Shown piece after piece: positions 1 through 9,659 of a DNA stretch of 64,000 nucleotides (position 1 is its first letter; every line of letters starts with the position of its first letter). The translations under genes were made by a program, and so were the position numbers. Source of the DNA: GCA-016699835 sp964543905 (GTDB lineage: Bacteria; Planctomycetota; Phycisphaerae; Phycisphaerales; UBA1924); contig CAZIZO010000015.1 in assembly GCA_964543905.1 (NCBI GenBank), positions 12,892 to 76,891 of the forward strand, in the 5' to 3' direction. Under the pieces are notes generated by a model. That model was not told the origin of the DNA. It was given only the letters and a program-made list of their open reading frames with translations, and did not search any database.

Positions 1-2
1 TC

Positions 3-296
3 CGCAGCGGTGACCACAAGGGTGCCGTGGGCGAGATCATCCGCGTCATCACGAAGACCGACAGCGTCATCATCAAGGGCGTGAACCTCCGCACGAAGCA
101 CCTCAAGCCCAACCGGATCAACCCCCAGGGCGGGATCATCACCAAGGAAGCCCCCATCAAGATGTGCAAGGTGGCGCCCATGGTCGACGGCAAGCCCACC
201 CGCGTGCGCTTCGTCACGAAGGCGGACGGGAGCAAGGTTCGCGTCGCCGTCAAGGGTGGCGGTGAACTGGGTGTTGTCCGCGGAGCGACCAAGTAA
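3..296 (+). CDS. rplX: 50S ribosomal protein L24 (5' end cut by window)
   Basis: This is the C-terminal 97 residues of ribosomal protein uL24, an early-assembly protein that binds the 5' end of 23S rRNA. The reading frame is open from base 3 and shows the KOW-like segment 'RSGDHKGAVGEI' followed by 'VNLRTKHLKPN' and 'GGIITKEAPI', all typical of L24. The true start lies upstream of the window. It is followed 65 bases later by rplE, as in the spc operon. The tail after 'VAPMVDGKPTRV' is conventional. Confidence 0.95.
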   Translation, partial: RSGDHKGAVGEIIRVITKTDSVIIKGVNLRTKHLKPNRINPQGGIITKEAPIKMCKVAPMVDGKPTRVRFVTKADGSKVRVAVKGGGELGVVRGATK

Positions 297-361
297 TCCA
301 GGCCTTTTCAACAGAGCCGCGACCGCGAGGAAGCGGGTTCGATCAGATCAGCGAGTCAGCC

Positions 362-1099
362 ATGTCCAAAGACGAAACCAAGAAGCCCGAGGGTACCGAG
401 CCGCAGGGCGAGAAGAAGGCCCACCCCGCGAAGGAAGCGGCGGCGAAGAAGGCCGCGAGCGGCAAAAAGCCCGCGGGCGGAGGCAAGCACGCCTCGGCCG
501 AAGTGATCGCCGAGGCCGAGAAGCCCGCGAAGGGACCGCCGCGCCTCAAGACCATGTTTGACACGACGGTCCGCGCGAAGTTGGGCGAGAAGTTCGGGCT
601 CAAGAACCCGATGCAGCAGCCCAAACTCGAGAAGATCGTCATCAACGTCAACCTGGGCCGACACCTCGAAGGGACGAAGATCCCGGCGGAAAAGAAGCAG
701 ACGGCGATCGACACCGTGACGGCGATCAGCGGGCAGAAGCCCGTGATCGTCAAGGCGAAGAAGAGCGTCTCGAACTTCAAACTCCGCGCCGGGTACGAGT
801 CCGCGTGCGTGGTGACCATGCGTCGCGAGCGGATGTGGAACTTCCTCGACCGCTTCATCAACCTCGCCTCCCCACGTATCAAGGACTTCCGGGGCTTTAG
901 CGACAAGGCTTTCGACCGCCAGGGCAACTACAGCCTCGGCGTCACCGAGCAGGGCATTTTCCCCGAGATCAACATGGCGGAGGTGAACTTCACCCACGGC
1001 ATGCACATCACGATGGTCTTCCGGAACAGCACGGGCGAGCGGAGCCGTTTCGTCCTGGAGAACCTCGGGTTCCCCTTCGCGAAACCGGATCAAAGGTAA
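362..1099 (+). CDS. rplE: 50S ribosomal protein L5 with basic N-terminal extension
   Basis: Ribosomal protein uL5 sits in the central protuberance and contacts 5S rRNA and P-site tRNA. The conserved body starts near residue 60 ('FGLKNPMQQPKLEKIVIN') and runs through 'GQKPVIVKAKKSVSNFKLR' and 'FPEINMAEVNF' to the end. Length is 245 residues against about 180 for the family. The first 60 or so residues are a Lys/Ala/Pro/Glu-rich, probably disordered extension. No clear Shine-Dalgarno precedes the ATG at 362; an internal ATG at 554 (M65) would give a normal-length protein, so the extension depends on the start choice. Confidence 0.93.
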   Translation: MSKDETKKPEGTEPQGEKKAHPAKEAAAKKAASGKKPAGGGKHASAEVIAEAEKPAKGPPRLKTMFDTTVRAKLGEKFGLKNPMQQPKLEKIVINVNLGRHLEGTKIPAEKKQTAIDTVTAISGQKPVIVKAKKSVSNFKLRAGYESACVVTMRRERMWNFLDRFINLASPRIKDFRGFSDKAFDRQGNYSLGVTEQGIFPEINMAEVNFTHGMHITMVFRNSTGERSRFVLENLGFPFAKPDQR

Positions 1100-1171
1100 G
1101 ACGTCACGACGTCGGGTCGTCAACGAGTGGGTTGAGAGCAGGTAGGGACGAACGGACAAAGGGATCGAGCA

Positions 1172-1357
1172 ATGGCAACCAAGGCCCAAGTGGCAAAGAG
1201 CAACCGCAAGCCCAAGTTCAGCACCCGCACGGTGCGCCGCTGTGAACTCACCGGCCGCGCCCGCGGCGTCTATCGCAAGTTCCGTATCTCTCGCATCATG
1301 CTCCGCAAACTCGCGCTCGAAGGCAAGATCCCGGGCATGCGTAAGGCCAGTTGGTAA
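1172..1357 (+). CDS. rpsN: 30S ribosomal protein S14, short form lacking most zinc-binding Cys
   Basis: uS14 is a 30S head protein, here 61 residues and ending 'GMRKASW' like the short zinc-type (Z) S14. In that type four Cys bind zinc (CxxC...CxxC). Here only the first remains, in 'RRCELTGR'; the positions expected to carry the other three are T/G, S and M ('RISRIMLRKL'). The protein therefore has the length of the zinc form but cannot bind zinc in the usual way. It lies between rplE and rpsH as expected. Confidence 0.93.
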   Translation: MATKAQVAKSNRKPKFSTRTVRRCELTGRARGVYRKFRISRIMLRKLALEGKIPGMRKASW

Positions 1358-1428
1358 GAACGAGCAACCGGGACTGATCCTCTCAGACTGGGCATCAGGC
1401 ATCCGTAGAACAAGAAGAAGAAGCACTT

Positions 1429-1827
1429 ATGGCGATCAACGACCCCATCTCCGACATGCTGACCCGCATCCGCAACGCGGTTCGCAACAAGGCGAAGAAC
1501 GTGGACTGCGTGAACAACAAGGTCTGCCGCGGCATTGCCGCCGTGCTCCGCGACGAGGGCTATATCGAGTCCTTCGACGTGATCGACGACGGGCGCCAGG
1601 GCCTGATCAAGGTCAAGTTGAAGTACGGCCCGCAGGGTGAGATCCTGATGAACGAGATCACGCGCATGAGCAAGCCCGGGCGTCGCGTGTACACCACGGT
1701 CGAGACGCTCCCCAAGCCCATGCAGGGCTTGGGCATCGCGATCGTCAGCACCTCGTCCGGCGTCCTTTCGGACCGCAAGGCACGCGAGAAGCGCGTCGGC
1801 GGTGAACTCCTCTGCACCATCCAGTAA
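1429..1827 (+). CDS. rpsH: 30S ribosomal protein S8
   Basis: uS8 binds the central domain of 16S rRNA and in many bacteria is the translational repressor of the spc operon. The 132-residue protein has the usual start 'DPISDMLTRIRNA' and end 'STSSGVLSDRKAREKRVGGELLC'. Length is normal. The start follows a purine-rich stretch (aagaagaagaag). The next gene, rplF, begins 69 bases downstream. Confidence 0.96.
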   Translation: MAINDPISDMLTRIRNAVRNKAKNVDCVNNKVCRGIAAVLRDEGYIESFDVIDDGRQGLIKVKLKYGPQGEILMNEITRMSKPGRRVYTTVETLPKPMQGLGIAIVSTSSGVLSDRKAREKRVGGELLCTIQ

Positions 1828-1896
1828 AGTCCCACCCCACACACGCGGAAGCCCGGCCAGATCGCCGGTGTGCAAGACGCGAAGGAGCACCCAGTC

Positions 1897-2454
1897 ATGT
1901 CTCGAATCGGCAAAAAACCCATCCCCGTCCCCGCGGGCGTCAAGGTCGCGATCAAGGACGGTGTCGTCAACCTCGAAGGCCCGAAGGGCAAACTCTCGTT
2001 CAAGCCGCACGCCTCCATCAAGGTGACCTGGGCGGAAAGCGAAAAGGCGATCAACGTGGCGTGCGAGGATGCCTCGGGCGAATCGAACAAGTTCTGGGGC
2101 ACGGCCCGAGCGATCATCCGGAACATGGTCGAGGGCGTCAACAAGGGCTACGAGAAGAACCTGCAGGTGGTCGGGACCGGCTGGGCGGCGTCGCTCGCGG
2201 GCAAGCAACTCAAGGTCGTGTGCGGCCTGGCGAATCCCCTGTTCTTCGACATCCCGGCCGGGGTCACCGTGACCGTGGACAAGGCCACGGGCGAAGTGAC
2301 CCCGATCAAGGTGTCGGGTGTCGATCGCCAACTGGTGGGGCAGTTTGCCGCCGCGATTCGCGAGAAGAGGAAGCCCGAGCCCTACAACGGCAAGGGGATT
2401 AAGTACACCGAGGAAGTGATCAAGCGGAAGCAGGGCAAGCAGTTCGGTGCGTAA
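1897..2454 (+). CDS. rplF: 50S ribosomal protein L6
   Basis: uL6 lies near the factor-binding site of the 50S subunit. The 185-residue protein opens 'MSRIGKKPIPVPAGV' and contains the duplicated L6 fold; the C-terminal half includes 'YNGKGIKYTEEVIKRKQGK', a family signature. An in-frame GTG at 1870 would add nine residues, but the ATG at 1897 has an AAGGAG eight bases upstream and matches the family start, so it is preferred. Confidence 0.96.
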   Translation: MSRIGKKPIPVPAGVKVAIKDGVVNLEGPKGKLSFKPHASIKVTWAESEKAINVACEDASGESNKFWGTARAIIRNMVEGVNKGYEKNLQVVGTGWAASLAGKQLKVVCGLANPLFFDIPAGVTVTVDKATGEVTPIKVSGVDRQLVGQFAAAIREKRKPEPYNGKGIKYTEEVIKRKQGKQFGA

Positions 2455-2501
2455 TGAGGGGTCCGGCGTCGCGACGCCGAATCCATGGAAGGTTGGAAGC
2501 C

Positions 2502-2864
2502 ATGAACAAGAACGTCAGCAAACAAGTCCGCCGAGCCCGCCGCCGCGTTGGTATCCGCAAGCGTCTCACCGGCACCACGGAGCGTCCTCGGTTGTCGATC
2601 TACAAGAGCCTCAACCACATGTACGCGCAGATCATCGACGATCTGCAGGGCAAGACGCTGGTGGCGTCGAGCACGGCGGACAAGGGGCTGAAGTTGAGCA
2701 AGACGGGCAACTCGGCGGCCGCCGCGGCCGTGGGCTCCGCTCTTGCGGAGAAGGCCAAGGCCGCCGGAATCAAGGAAGTCGCGTTCGATCGCGGCGGTTT
2801 CCGATTCCACGGCCGGGTGAAGGCGCTCGCCGACGCGGCGCGCAAGGCGGGACTGAAGTTCTAA
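2502..2864 (+). CDS. rplR: 50S ribosomal protein L18
   Basis: uL18 binds 5S rRNA in the central protuberance. The 120-residue protein has 'RRVGIRKRLTGTTERPRLS', 'YAQIIDD' and the end 'FDRGGFRFHGRVKALADAAR', all characteristic. The frame is open 16 codons further upstream to the end of rplF, but the ATG at 2502 follows a GGAAGG-type site and matches the family start. Confidence 0.96.
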   Translation: MNKNVSKQVRRARRRVGIRKRLTGTTERPRLSIYKSLNHMYAQIIDDLQGKTLVASSTADKGLKLSKTGNSAAAAAVGSALAEKAKAAGIKEVAFDRGGFRFHGRVKALADAARKAGLKF

Positions 2865-2928
2865 GGCGAAGACGAACCACGACGTACGAAGCGGGGCGAC
2901 CCGAACGACAGCGGAAACGAGAAAGACC

Positions 2929-3621
2929 ATGCCCGAGATCCTTGACGAATCATCCCATATCGAGTCCACCACGCTGGGTGTGGACCGCACCTCCGCGACC
3001 GTGAAGGGCGGTCGGCGATTCTCCTTCGGCGCGCTGGTCGTCGTGGGCGATCGTCGCGGGAAGGTGGGTGTCGGCTACGCGAAGAGCACGGAAGTGCCCG
3101 CCGCCGTCGAGAAGGCCCAGAAGTACGCCCGCCGGGACATGAAGACCGTCCCCATGGTCGGCACGACGATCCCGCACGAAGTCGAGGGGAAGTTCTCGTC
3201 GGCGAAGGTCCGGCTTCTCCCGGCGAGCCCGGGCACCGGCGTCGTCGCGGGCGGAACGGTCCGCGCGATCCTCGAGATCGCCGGGGTCACCGATTGCCTC
3301 ACGAAGTGCTACGGCTCGACGAACAAGCGGAACGTGGTGAAGGCCGTCTTTGACGGCTTGGGCCTCCTCCGGATGTCATCGTCGATCAAGAGCCTGCGCG
3401 GCCAAGACCTCGGGCAGACGGAGATCGAGCACAAGATCGAGCGCGGCAAGCGCTTCATGCCGCAGACCCCCAAGCGGGAGAAGGCCAAGGGGCCGGTGAA
3501 CACCATCGCCTCGGAGCGAAGCAAGTCGCGTCGCCCGCGTCGCGGGGAGAAGTCGGCCGAGGGCGGTCCCGGTGGCGGTGAAGCCGCGGGCGGAAAGCCC
3601 GAGGCAAAGTCGGCGGGTTGA
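2929..3621 (+). CDS. rpsE: 30S ribosomal protein S5 with C-terminal tail
   Basis: uS5 is a 30S protein at the mRNA entry site, important for decoding fidelity. The core is present: 'TVKGGRRFSFGALVVVGD', 'GVGYAKSTEVPAAVEKA' and 'LLPASPGTGVVAGGTVRAI'. Length is 230 residues against about 165 usually; the extra is a C-terminal tail after about residue 180, rich in Lys, Arg, Ser, Gly and Glu. The next gene is rplO 69 bases away; rpmD (L30), normally between them, is absent. Confidence 0.95.
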   Translation: MPEILDESSHIESTTLGVDRTSATVKGGRRFSFGALVVVGDRRGKVGVGYAKSTEVPAAVEKAQKYARRDMKTVPMVGTTIPHEVEGKFSSAKVRLLPASPGTGVVAGGTVRAILEIAGVTDCLTKCYGSTNKRNVVKAVFDGLGLLRMSSSIKSLRGQDLGQTEIEHKIERGKRFMPQTPKREKAKGPVNTIASERSKSRRPRRGEKSAEGGPGGGEAAGGKPEAKSAG

Positions 3622-3690
3622 TTTTCCAGGAAAGATGTAGCACTGGTCGGGCCCATGCCCCCGGTGATCGCGAGCAGGAGTGACTAGGCC

Positions 3691-4377
3691 ATGATGATCC
3701 ACGACATCACCGTCCGCGCAGGACGATACAAAGCCCGCAAGCGAGTCGGTCGCGGCGAAGGCTCGGGGCACGGCAAGCAATCGGGCCGAGGCAACAAGGG
3801 CGCAAAGTCACGCTCGGGTTACGCTCGCAAACTGGCGTTCGAGGGTGGTCAGATGCCCTACTTCCGCCGTCTGGCGAAGTTCGGCTTCACGAACGCGCAG
3901 TTCAAGCAGCGCTATTGGACCGTGAACATCAGCGACATCGTGGCACATCCTTCGTTCGCCAAGGGCGGCGAAGTGAATGTGGACGCGCTGATCAAGGCGG
4001 GCCTCGTGCGCGACACCTCGCGCGACCTCAAGATCCTGGGTCACTTGGGCACGGTGAAGGAAGGCCAGCCCAAGCCCGAACTGAAGGTCAAACTCAATGT
4101 GAATGCCGCTCGGGTGAGCGACAGCGCCCGGAAGGTGATCGAGGCCGCCGGTGGCAAGGTGCACGAGACGGGCACTCGCCGCGACCGCGTGCGAGGCGTC
4201 GATCGCAACAGCGACGACCACACCCCCAAGAACCTGACGAAGAAACTCAACCGCGGGTCGAAGGCCAGGACCCCGAAGGCCGAGGCCTCGGGCGACGCCG
4301 ACGCGAAGCCCGCGGCGAAGGGTGAGAAGGCTCCGAAGGCGGAGAAGGCCCCTAAGCCTGAGAAGAAGGGCGAATAA
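3691..4377 (+). CDS. rplO: 50S ribosomal protein L15 with Lys/Ala/Pro tail
   Basis: uL15 is a late 50S assembly protein. The N-terminal Gly/Arg-rich extension 'GRGEGSGHGKQSGRGNKGAK' and 'FEGGQMPYFRRLAKFGF' are diagnostic. The family is about 145-150 residues; this one is 228, because of a long C-terminal tail of Lys, Ala, Pro and Glu (from about residue 165). It ends the first block of the operon and is followed by a terminator-like hairpin 15 bases after the stop. Confidence 0.95.
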   Translation: MMIHDITVRAGRYKARKRVGRGEGSGHGKQSGRGNKGAKSRSGYARKLAFEGGQMPYFRRLAKFGFTNAQFKQRYWTVNISDIVAHPSFAKGGEVNVDALIKAGLVRDTSRDLKILGHLGTVKEGQPKPELKVKLNVNAARVSDSARKVIEAAGGKVHETGTRRDRVRGVDRNSDDHTPKNLTKKLNRGSKARTPKAEASGDADAKPAAKGEKAPKAEKAPKPEKKGE

Positions 4378-4392
4378 TCGATGATCTCCGAG

Positions 4393-4416
4393 CCGCCTGC
4401 GGAAGCAGGCGGTTTT
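4393..4416 (+). terminator. Hairpin terminator between rplO and secY
   Basis: A perfect 8-bp GC stem (ccgcctgc / gcaggcgg) closed by a GGAA tetraloop is followed directly by TTTT. This is a canonical intrinsic terminator or attenuator. It sits in the 205-base gap between rplO and secY, so secY probably has its own promoter in 4417-4580 or is expressed by read-through. Confidence 0.8.
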
Positions 4417-4582
4417 CGTAGCGGCGGACGCCGTCGCGGACACACGGCACAGGCCCTCGCGACGCCTCGGGGTTCGAGAAATCGAGGGCAACGGCTCTCG
4501 TCCCGGCGATCGGGAATATGCTTTCCGCCAGGGTGATTCGTTTTTCCGCCCGCGAGCAAGGGCGGCTGAGAAGGACAAGCGC

Positions 4583-5974
<1,392 letters not shown>

Positions 5975-6003
5975 GTCGGTCCCTTGGTTGGGTGGTCGGC
6001 ATG

Positions 6004-6037
6004 AACGTCCCGGGCTTGTCCCGGGACGTTGTCTTTT
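6004..6037 (+). terminator. Strong hairpin terminator after secY
   Basis: An 11-bp perfect inverted repeat (aacgtcccggg / cccgggacgtt) with a five-base loop is followed by GTCTTTT. It lies 30 bases after the secY stop and should end the transcript there, leaving infA to a separate promoter within 6040-6190. Confidence 0.8.
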
Positions 6038-6199
6038 CGCACGAAGCAGGTGTTCGGCCCGTACGGGCGGCGCAGACGGTACGGTCGAACGATCGGGCGT
6101 GGTGGTCGAAGGAACCCCGAAGAGGGCGAGTGGATGTCGGGCCGATAGTGGCCTCCTCGGGAGGATGTCCCGACGACGCAAGGGAGGATCGAGGCACGC

Positions 6200-6424
6200 A
6201 TGCCCAAGCAGGATGACAAGTTCACATTCGAGGCGGAGGTGACCGAGGCACTCCCCAATGCGATGTTCCGCGTACGCTTGCCGAACGCGGAGAAGACCGA
6301 GGTTCTGGCGTATGTCTCGGGGAAGATGCGGGTGAACTCGATCCGGATTCTGCCGGGCGATCGAGTGACGGTGGAGATGAGCCCGTATGATCTTTCGAAG
6401 GCGAGGATCACGTTCCGGCACTGA
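6200..6424 (+). CDS. infA: Translation initiation factor IF-1
   Basis: IF-1 is the small OB-fold factor that occupies the A site during initiation. The 74-residue protein contains 'EALPNAMFRVRLPNAEK', 'SGKMRVNSIRILPGDRVTVEMSPYD' split over the usual positions, and 'ARITFRH' at the end. Length is normal. Compared with common IF-1 sequences 'LAHISGKMR' reads 'LAYVSGKMR'. It begins the second half of the ribosomal block. Confidence 0.95.
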   Translation: MPKQDDKFTFEAEVTEALPNAMFRVRLPNAEKTEVLAYVSGKMRVNSIRILPGDRVTVEMSPYDLSKARITFRH

Positions 6425-6572
6425 GCCCAAGCGGGGCAACTCGTCCGCCAAATCCGCGGCGTGACTTTGCAGAGCACGATGCCTAGAATCTCAACCCACC
6501 CGGTCTAGGGTAGGGTTGTACTTTGTTTGGATCGTGTGTTCTGGGCGGAGTTCCGCGCGTCGGAGGTGCATT

Positions 6573-6689
6573 GTGAAGGTGAAGGCGAGCGTCAAGCGAG
6601 TGTGCGGAGCGTGCCAGATCGTGCGTCGCAAGGGCAAGGTGCGGGTGATCTGCAAGAGCGATCCGAAGCACAAGCAGGTCCAGGGCTGA
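6573..6689 (+). CDS. rpmJ: 50S ribosomal protein L36 (zinc form)
   Basis: A 38-residue reading frame starting with GTG encodes bL36. It reads 'MKVKASVKRVCGACQIV', then 'RVICKSDPKHKQVQG'. The zinc ligands Cys11, Cys14, Cys27 and His33 are all present, so this is the zinc-binding (C+) form. A GGAGG lies six bases before the GTG (6562-6566). Position between infA and rpsM is the standard one. Confidence 0.96.
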   Translation: MKVKASVKRVCGACQIVRRKGKVRVICKSDPKHKQVQG

Positions 6690-6748
6690 TCGGGCGGACG
6701 TTGAAGGTCTATCCGGGCGTCGCCCGGTCTTTCCAGGAGTGGTGAACA

Positions 6749-7129
6749 GTGCCACGTGTTGCCGGTATCGATATTCCCGAGAAGAAGAAGATCCTGTTCG
6801 CGATGCAGTACATCCACGGCATCGGGCCGAAGTTTGCGATGGACATTTTGACCGAGGCGGGGGTCAACATCGACCAGCGCGCGGGCGAGGTGGACGAGCA
6901 GAAGTTGGCGCAGATCAACGCGATCATCGACGCGAACTACCTCGTCGAGGGCGCCCTGCGCCGCAAGGTGCAGCAGGACATCCAGCGCCTCAAGGACATC
7001 AAGAGTTACCGCGGCGACCGCCACCGCAAGGGCCTTCCGGTGCGTGGGCAGCGGACGCAGAGCAACGCCCGCACGCGCAAGGGCAAGAAGAAGACGGTCG
7101 CCGGCAAGAAGGGTGTGAAGGCGAAGTAA
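6749..7129 (+). CDS. rpsM: 30S ribosomal protein S13
   Basis: uS13 is a 30S head protein forming the bridge to the 50S subunit. The 126-residue protein has 'MPRVAGIDIPEKKKI', 'YIHGIGPKFA', 'SYRGDRHRKGLPVRGQRTQ' and 'NARTRKGKKKTV', all diagnostic. It starts with GTG at 6749, preceded by CAGGAGTGGT. Length is normal. Confidence 0.96.
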   Translation: MPRVAGIDIPEKKKILFAMQYIHGIGPKFAMDILTEAGVNIDQRAGEVDEQKLAQINAIIDANYLVEGALRRKVQQDIQRLKDIKSYRGDRHRKGLPVRGQRTQSNARTRKGKKKTVAGKKGVKAK

Positions 7130-7138
7130 GTGATCGGA

Positions 7139-7213
7139 GCACCGCGACTCGCGACTCGCGGTGCGAACCAAAGGACACGAACGGTGGGCCGCGAGTCACG
7201 AGTCGCGGCCCAC
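7139..7213. repeat. Inverted pair of near-identical hairpins between rpsM and rpsK
   Basis: Two hairpins share one sequence in opposite orientation. The first is 7139-7164: a 9-bp stem (gcaccgcga / tcgcggtgc) with 8-base loop. The second is 7184-7213: an 11-bp stem (gtgggccgcga / tcgcggcccac) with 8-base loop. The central 20 bases of the first equal the reverse complement of the second except for one base, so the whole region can also pair as one long stem. Between them is a 19-base spacer. No T-run follows, so it is not a classic terminator. It could be a regulatory mRNA structure or a mobile palindromic repeat. Confidence 0.75.
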
Positions 7214-7259
7214 ACACTGCGGGTACGACCCATCGGTCGGATGAGCCGCGGAGGGACCT

Positions 7260-7634
7260 ATGGCGAAGAAGGGCAAGATTCGGAAGAACATCGTTCGGGG
7301 CATCGCGCACATCAAGGCGACGCAGAACAACACGATCGTGACGATCACCGACATGAACGGCGAGACGATCTGCTGGGATTCGGCCGGGACGATGGGGTTC
7401 AAGGGCGCCCGCAAGAGCACGCCGTTCGCCGCGACGCGAGCGGGCGAGACCTCGGGCGGGAAGGCTCGCAAGTTCGGGATGTCCGAGGTCGAGGTTCGGA
7501 TCACGGGCGCGGGCGCGGGACGCGAATCGGCGGTGAACGGGCTGACGGCGGCGGGCCTGCGGGTGACGGCGATGGAAGACCACACCCCGGTGCCGCACAA
7601 CGGGTGTCGTCCGGCGAAGCGTCGTCGCGTGTGA
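7260..7634 (+). CDS. rpsK: 30S ribosomal protein S11
   Basis: uS11 lies in the 30S platform near the E site. The 124-residue protein has 'GIAHIKATQNNTIVTITD', 'SAGTMGFKGARKSTPFAA', 'GAGAGRESAV' and the C-terminal 'DHTPVPHNGCRPAKRRRV', all family signatures. In most bacteria rpsD (S4) follows; here the next gene is rpoA, so rpsD must be elsewhere in the genome. Confidence 0.97.
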   Translation: MAKKGKIRKNIVRGIAHIKATQNNTIVTITDMNGETICWDSAGTMGFKGARKSTPFAATRAGETSGGKARKFGMSEVEVRITGAGAGRESAVNGLTAAGLRVTAMEDHTPVPHNGCRPAKRRRV

Positions 7635-7833
7635 TCGATCGTTGAACGTGGTGCACGGGCTTGCCGCTCGTGCCCCGCTTTGATTCATCGCGGGCGGCAT
7701 GTCCGCGATGCACAGAAGTGTGCCTGTGCCAGTAGGGCCCCTCGTCGCCGTGGCGAGGGATGCTCCTGGAGGCGCGGGCCGGTTGGTTGGTTGGATCGAA
7801 GGGCGTCGCGGCCGCCCGACATGGAAGAGCACG

Positions 7834-8859
7834 ATGTCAACTCGCTTTCGCTGGCGTGGGCTGGAACTTCCTTCGCGCGTCGTTCCGGACGGGAAGTTCA
7901 AGAGCAGCGTGTACGGGCGGTTCACGATCGAACCGTTCGAGCGCGGGTTCGGGACGACGGTGGGCAACTCCCTGCGTCGCGTCCTGCTGTCGAGCCTGGA
8001 AGGCGCGTCGGTGACGGCGGTCAAGATCAAGGGCGCGGAGCACGAGTTCACGAGCCTCCCCGGCGTGATGGAGGACGTGACGGACATCGTGCTGAACGTC
8101 AAGAACCTGATCGTGCACCTCGAGGGAGATGAGCCCAAGACGATGCACCTGGCGGCGCAGGGTCCGGGAGAGATCACGGCGGACATGATCCAGGCCGACA
8201 CGGCGATCACGATCCTGAACAAGGACCTCGTGCTCGCGACGCTGACGGACAATCGCAAACTGGAGATGGAACTGCGGGTGGCCAAGGGCCGCGGGTATGT
8301 CCCGGCGAGCGAGTACAAGGACGAGAACGACGAGCAGGAGGTTGGGTTGATCCCGGTGGACGCGATCTACTCGCCGGTGCAGCGTGTGAAGTACAAGGTC
8401 GAAGAGACGCGTGTCGGACAGAAGACGAACTACGACAAGTTGGTGATGGAGATCTGGACGAATGGGACGGTGTCGCCCGAGATGGCGCTCGTGGAGGCCG
8501 CCAAGATCCTTCGCAAGCACCTGAATCCGTTCGTGCAGTACTTCGATTTCGGGACGGAGCGCGTGAGCGAAGAGGCCGCCGCCGCGGCGGGAGTGGATGA
8601 GGACCTCATCCGCAAACTCAACATGCCGATCGGGGACTTGGAACTCTCCGTCCGCGCGAGCAACTGCCTGGAATCGGCCCGCATCGAGACGGTGGGGCAG
8701 TTGGTCTCCCAGACGGACGCCGACCTGCTGAAGTTGCGGTCGTTCGGACGAACGAGCCTCCGCGAGGTCAAGAGGAAGTTGCAGGACATCGGGTTGGACC
8801 TGGGGATGCCCATGCCCGAGGGGTATCAGGTCGAGAAGCCCCAGATCACCGTCGGCTAA
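7834..8859 (+). CDS. rpoA: DNA-directed RNA polymerase subunit alpha
   Basis: RpoA dimerises to nucleate RNA polymerase assembly and its C-terminal domain contacts UP elements and activators. The 341-residue protein has the N-terminal domain ('FTIEPFERGFGTTVGNSLRR', 'HEFTSLPGVMEDVTDIVLN') and the C-terminal domain ('ELSVRASNCLESARIETVG', 'LLKLRSFGRTSLREVKRKL'). The frame is open 45 codons upstream, but ATG 7834 follows GGAAGAGCACG and matches the family start. Confidence 0.97.
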   Translation: MSTRFRWRGLELPSRVVPDGKFKSSVYGRFTIEPFERGFGTTVGNSLRRVLLSSLEGASVTAVKIKGAEHEFTSLPGVMEDVTDIVLNVKNLIVHLEGDEPKTMHLAAQGPGEITADMIQADTAITILNKDLVLATLTDNRKLEMELRVAKGRGYVPASEYKDENDEQEVGLIPVDAIYSPVQRVKYKVEETRVGQKTNYDKLVMEIWTNGTVSPEMALVEAAKILRKHLNPFVQYFDFGTERVSEEAAAAAGVDEDLIRKLNMPIGDLELSVRASNCLESARIETVGQLVSQTDADLLKLRSFGRTSLREVKRKLQDIGLDLGMPMPEGYQVEKPQITVG

Positions 8860-8987
8860 GACGGGCGGTATGGGCGTCCGCGTCGAAGCCCGGGCGAGCC
8901 GTCCCTCGAACTCGTCCGGGCAAGTGCCTAGAATCAAGGCCCGGCTCTTCCGGGTTTGTTCGTCGAATCGAGATCGGAGTTTGGATC

Positions 8988-9608
8988 ATGCGTCACCGCA
9001 AGGCTGGTTACAAGTTGGGTCGGACGTCCACGCACCGCGCGTCCACGCTGCGGAACCTGGCGACCGGGCTCTTTGAGCACGGGCAGATCACGACGACGAT
9101 CCCGCGGGCGAAGGCCGTGCAGCCCTTGGTCGAAAAGATCATTACGCTGGCCAAGCGAGGCGATCTGCACGCTCGGCGTAATGTGATCTCGAAACTGGGC
9201 GGCAATCGTCGGGGCTTTGAATGGCTGTATCTGCCCAAGAAGGCCACCGAAGCCGAGCAGAAGCACGTCGAGAAGTTGGCGGACTTTGCCAAGGGATTCT
9301 TCGATCTTCCGGACGGGAAGAAGGTGGAGCGCAACCGGTACGGCGAACTCCGCAAGAGCCCCTCGGTCGTGAAGCACATCTTCGAGAACGTCGCGCCTCG
9401 ATTCCGAGACCGGGCGGGGGGCTACACCCGGATCGTGAAACTCGGGCGTGCTCGCCTGGGCGATGGTGGCGAACTCTGCGTGCTCCAACTCGTCGGGAAC
9501 GAGGAAGGGCCGGAGATCGGTGGGAAGCCGAGCACGCGTCGTCGGCAGGCGGACCGCCGCACGGCGTTTGCTGCGAAACTGAAGAAGGAAGCGCCGGCGA
9601 AGGGGTGA
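8988..9608 (+). CDS. rplQ: 50S ribosomal protein L17 with a 50-residue insertion
   Basis: bL17 lies near the exit tunnel. The N-terminus 'MRHRKAGYKLGRTSTHR' and the C-terminal 'APRFRDRAGGYTRIVKLG' are diagnostic. The family is usually 115-130 residues; this is 206. The extra is an insertion of about 50 residues (roughly 73-122, Lys/Glu-rich with a 'FEWLYLPKK' segment) and a basic C-terminal tail. It is the last gene of the ribosomal block and is followed by a strong terminator. Confidence 0.95.
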   Translation: MRHRKAGYKLGRTSTHRASTLRNLATGLFEHGQITTTIPRAKAVQPLVEKIITLAKRGDLHARRNVISKLGGNRRGFEWLYLPKKATEAEQKHVEKLADFAKGFFDLPDGKKVERNRYGELRKSPSVVKHIFENVAPRFRDRAGGYTRIVKLGRARLGDGGELCVLQLVGNEEGPEIGGKPSTRRRQADRRTAFAAKLKKEAPAKG

Positions 9609-9635
9609 GGTTGGTCATCAACTGAACGTGGACTC

Positions 9636-9659
9636 ACGCCCGTGCAGACGGGCGTTTTT
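9636..9659 (+). terminator. Hairpin terminator after rplQ
   Basis: An 8-bp perfect stem (acgcccgt / acgggcgt) with a GCAG loop runs straight into TTTTT. It lies 27 bases after the rplQ stop and ends the ribosomal protein operon. Confidence 0.88.
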
